Below, piece after piece: positions 62,522 through 64,000 of a DNA stretch of 64,000 bases. The stretch spans positions 1-64,000 of the forward strand of contig JACKKF010000002.1 of assembly GCA_020637555.1 (NCBI GenBank), read 5' to 3'. Numbering within the stretch: the first letter of the stretch is position 1; each line of letters opens with the position of its first letter. The translations under genes were made by a program, and so were the position numbers. This stretch comes from Rhodobacter sp. (GTDB taxonomy: Bacteria > Pseudomonadota > Alphaproteobacteria > Rhodobacterales > Rhodobacteraceae). A model generated the notes under the pieces. That model was not told the DNA's origin. It did not search any database and saw only the letters and a list, made by a program, of their open reading frames with translations.

Positions 62522-63723
62522 CCCCCAGCCTGCGCCACCTCAGGGTGTTTCTGGCGGTGCTGGATCAGGGTACGATCACCGCCGCCGCCCGCCTGTGCAA
62601 CATCTCGCAGCCCGCGGCCTCGCAGGCGCTGGCGCGGCTCGAATCCGATGCGGGCATGGCGCTGATCCATCATGGGCGCGATGCCTCGGGCCCGACCGAG
62701 GCCGGCCAGGCCTATGGTCGGCGCGTGCGCCGGGCGCTGGGGCGGCTGGATACGGCGCTGGCCGGGCTGGCGCCGCGGCTGGTGCTGACCGCCACGCGTG
62801 CGCAGTTGACGGCGTTGATCGCGGTGCGCGACGCCGAGAATTTCACCCTTGCCGCGCAGCGTCTGGGCCTGTCGCAGCCCACGGTGCACCGCGCGGTCAC
62901 GCAACTGGAATCCGAGGCCGGGCGCCCGCTGTTTCACCGGATGGGCAAACGGATGCAGCCGGCGCGCGCGGCGCAGGCGCTATCCGATGCCGCCCGCCTG
63001 TGTTTTTCCGAGCTGGAGCAGGCCGCCGCCGAACTGGCCGACATGGCCGGGCGCGAGGCCGGGCGCATCGTGATCGGTGCCATGCCGCTGTCGCGGTCGA
63101 TCGTGCTGCCCCGCGCCATTGCCGAGTTTCGCCGCCTGCGCCCGACGATGCCGCTGGCGGTGCTGGACGGGCCCTATGACGATCTTCTGGCCGGGCTCAG
63201 GCGGGGCGAGATCGACCTGCTGATCGGGGCCCTGCGGAATCCGGCCCCTGTGGCGGATGTGGTGCAGCAGGCGCTGTTTACCGACGATCTGGTGCTGGTG
63301 GCGCGTCCCGGGCACCCGCTGGTCGGGCCATCCCGACCGGAGCTTGCCGATCTGGCGCGCCACCCCTGGGTCCTGCCGCGCGAGGGCACGCCGTCGCGTG
63401 CCCATTTCGAACGGTTCGTGGCCCCCGTTCCGCCCGAGGGCCGGCCAGCGGTCATCGAAAGCAGCTCGCCCATCCTGATGCGCGAGTTGCTGGGCATGAC
63501 CGATCACATCGGCTGCATCAGCCGCCTGCAGGCCGGGGCCGAGATCGCGCTGGGGGTGGTCGTGCCGCTGCCAGTGCGGCTGCCCGGCTCGATGCGGCCC
63601 ATCGGGATCACCCTGCGCGAGGATTGGCTGCCCACCGCCGCGCAGGATCAGTTCGTGGCCATCCTGCGCCAGGTGGGGCAGGGGCTGGATCAGGCGGCCG
63701 GGCCGTCCGCAACCGCGACGTGA
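62518..63723 (+). CDS. LysR-type regulator with two helix-turn-helix domains
   Basis: This 401-aa protein is about 100 residues longer than usual. Residues 5-65 form one LysR winged helix (TAAARLCNISQPAASQAL); residues 95-155 form a second (LAAQRLGLSQPTVHRAV). The effector-binding domain follows from about 165 to 390 (GRIVIGAMPLSRSIVLP). It is co-translated with the dehydrogenase gene and divergent from galBCD, so it is the likely local regulator. Its 3' end overlaps the last gene of the window, on the other strand, by 34 bases. Confidence 0.85.
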   Translation: MTPSLRHLRVFLAVLDQGTITAAARLCNISQPAASQALARLESDAGMALIHHGRDASGPTEAGQAYGRRVRRALGRLDTALAGLAPRLVLTATRAQLTALIAVRDAENFTLAAQRLGLSQPTVHRAVTQLESEAGRPLFHRMGKRMQPARAAQALSDAARLCFSELEQAAAELADMAGREAGRIVIGAMPLSRSIVLPRAIAEFRRLRPTMPLAVLDGPYDDLLAGLRRGEIDLLIGALRNPAPVADVVQQALFTDDLVLVARPGHPLVGPSRPELADLARHPWVLPREGTPSRAHFERFVAPVPPEGRPAVIESSSPILMRELLGMTDHIGCISRLQAGAEIALGVVVPLPVRLPGSMRPIGITLREDWLPTAAQDQFVAILRQVGQGLDQAAGPSATAT

Positions 63724-64000
63724 AGCGCAAGCTGCGCGCGTGCCGAGGCCAGGAAATGTGCGGCTTCGGGCGTTTCGGCGATGCGTGTGGCCATCCAGGC
63801 CTGCACCGCCACCCAGCCCGCACGCAGCACCGCATCCGCCATCCAGGCCTGACGGGCGCGGTCGGGTTCGGCCATGGCACGCGCCATGAAGGCGGCGAAA
63901 TCGTCGATCACCGCCAGCGCAACGGGATGTGCGGCGCAGTCCGTGCGGGCGCGGGTCAGGAAGGTTTCCAGCGCCTTGCCGCCATCGCCCAGCGTCTGAC
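63690..64000 (-). CDS. Unidentified gene, truncated by window edge
   Basis: An open frame enters from the right edge and stops at 63690. The visible part, about 103 codons, is helical and Ala-rich (FAAFMARAMAEPDRARQAWM, WVAVQAWMATRIAETPEAAHFLA). A GTG at 63911 could start a short form, but the frame is open to the edge. No family recognised. Convergent with the LysR gene. Confidence 0.5.
   Translation of the reverse strand, partial: QTLGDGGKALETFLTRARTDCAAHPVALAVIDDFAAFMARAMAEPDRARQAWMADAVLRAGWVAVQAWMATRIAETPEAAHFLASARAQLALHVAVADGPAA

Overview
The window is high-GC (about 65-70%) DNA from an alphaproteobacterium, most likely a member of the Rhodobacterales (Rhodobacteraceae/Paracoccaceae). 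The evidence is the GC-rich third codon positions, the alphaproteobacterial FlhA/FliR/FlhB block, a fused MrpA-MrpB antiporter subunit, a one-chain indolepyruvate ferredoxin oxidoreductase, a PopZ-like acidic protein, a gene-transfer-agent type lysis pair, and intergenic double-hairpin repeats that look like those of this order. It is ordinary chromosome: no insertion sequence, integrase, CRISPR array or rRNA operon is visible.

Layout, left to right. A tRNA-Ser(UGA) lies at the left edge. From 0.36 to 8.4 kb (minus strand) runs a peptide-type ABC importer operon (ATPase, ATPase, binding protein, permease, permease) ending in a hydantoinase/oxoprolinase gene. From 8.75 to 14.27 kb, divergent to it, lie an ArgE-type deacetylase, a class I glutamine amidotransferase and three tandem M20D amidohydrolases. 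I read these two arms as one locus for importing and deacylating N-acylated amino acids or small peptides. From 14.6 to 19.7 kb are flagellar export genes (flhA, fliR, flhB), a small coiled-coil gene and a lytic transglycosylase. Then come an SH3 protein, a cold-shock protein, the six-gene Mrp Na+/H+ antiporter operon (20.7-26.8 kb), mscL, a glutathione transferase, an isoaspartyl-methyltransferase-like gene with tolC, a PopZ-like gene, transketolase, zapA with a coiled-coil partner, grxD and bolA, a cysteine-cluster protein, polyphosphate kinase 2, pntAB and purL.

From 43.4 kb: a zinc-binding GFA-like protein, a strong small-RNA candidate, a LysR gene divergent from indolepyruvate ferredoxin oxidoreductase with clear operator-like dyads between them, a PlsC-type acyltransferase, murI, ccmE, an endolysin/holin pair resembling the GTA lysis cassette, and a sulfur-type cluster (Crp/Fnr regulator, phosphatase-like/sulfide:quinone-reductase-like fusion, SulP transporter). 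The right end (56.8-63.7 kb) is an aromatic acid catabolic cluster: 3-dehydroshikimate dehydratase (quiC), 4-oxalomesaconate tautomerase (galD), CHA aldolase (galC/ligK) and 4-oxalomesaconate hydratase (galB). Divergent from them are an NAD(P)-dependent dehydrogenase and a LysR-type regulator with two DNA-binding domains. The ring-cleavage enzyme is not in the window.

Caution on sequence quality: four conserved genes (a dppB-type permease, pntA, pntB, purL) are broken by 13 apparent single-base indels confined to a few short patches, while every other gene is intact. Local consensus error is the likeliest explanation. No search tools were used; names rest on recognised motifs, lengths and neighbours.
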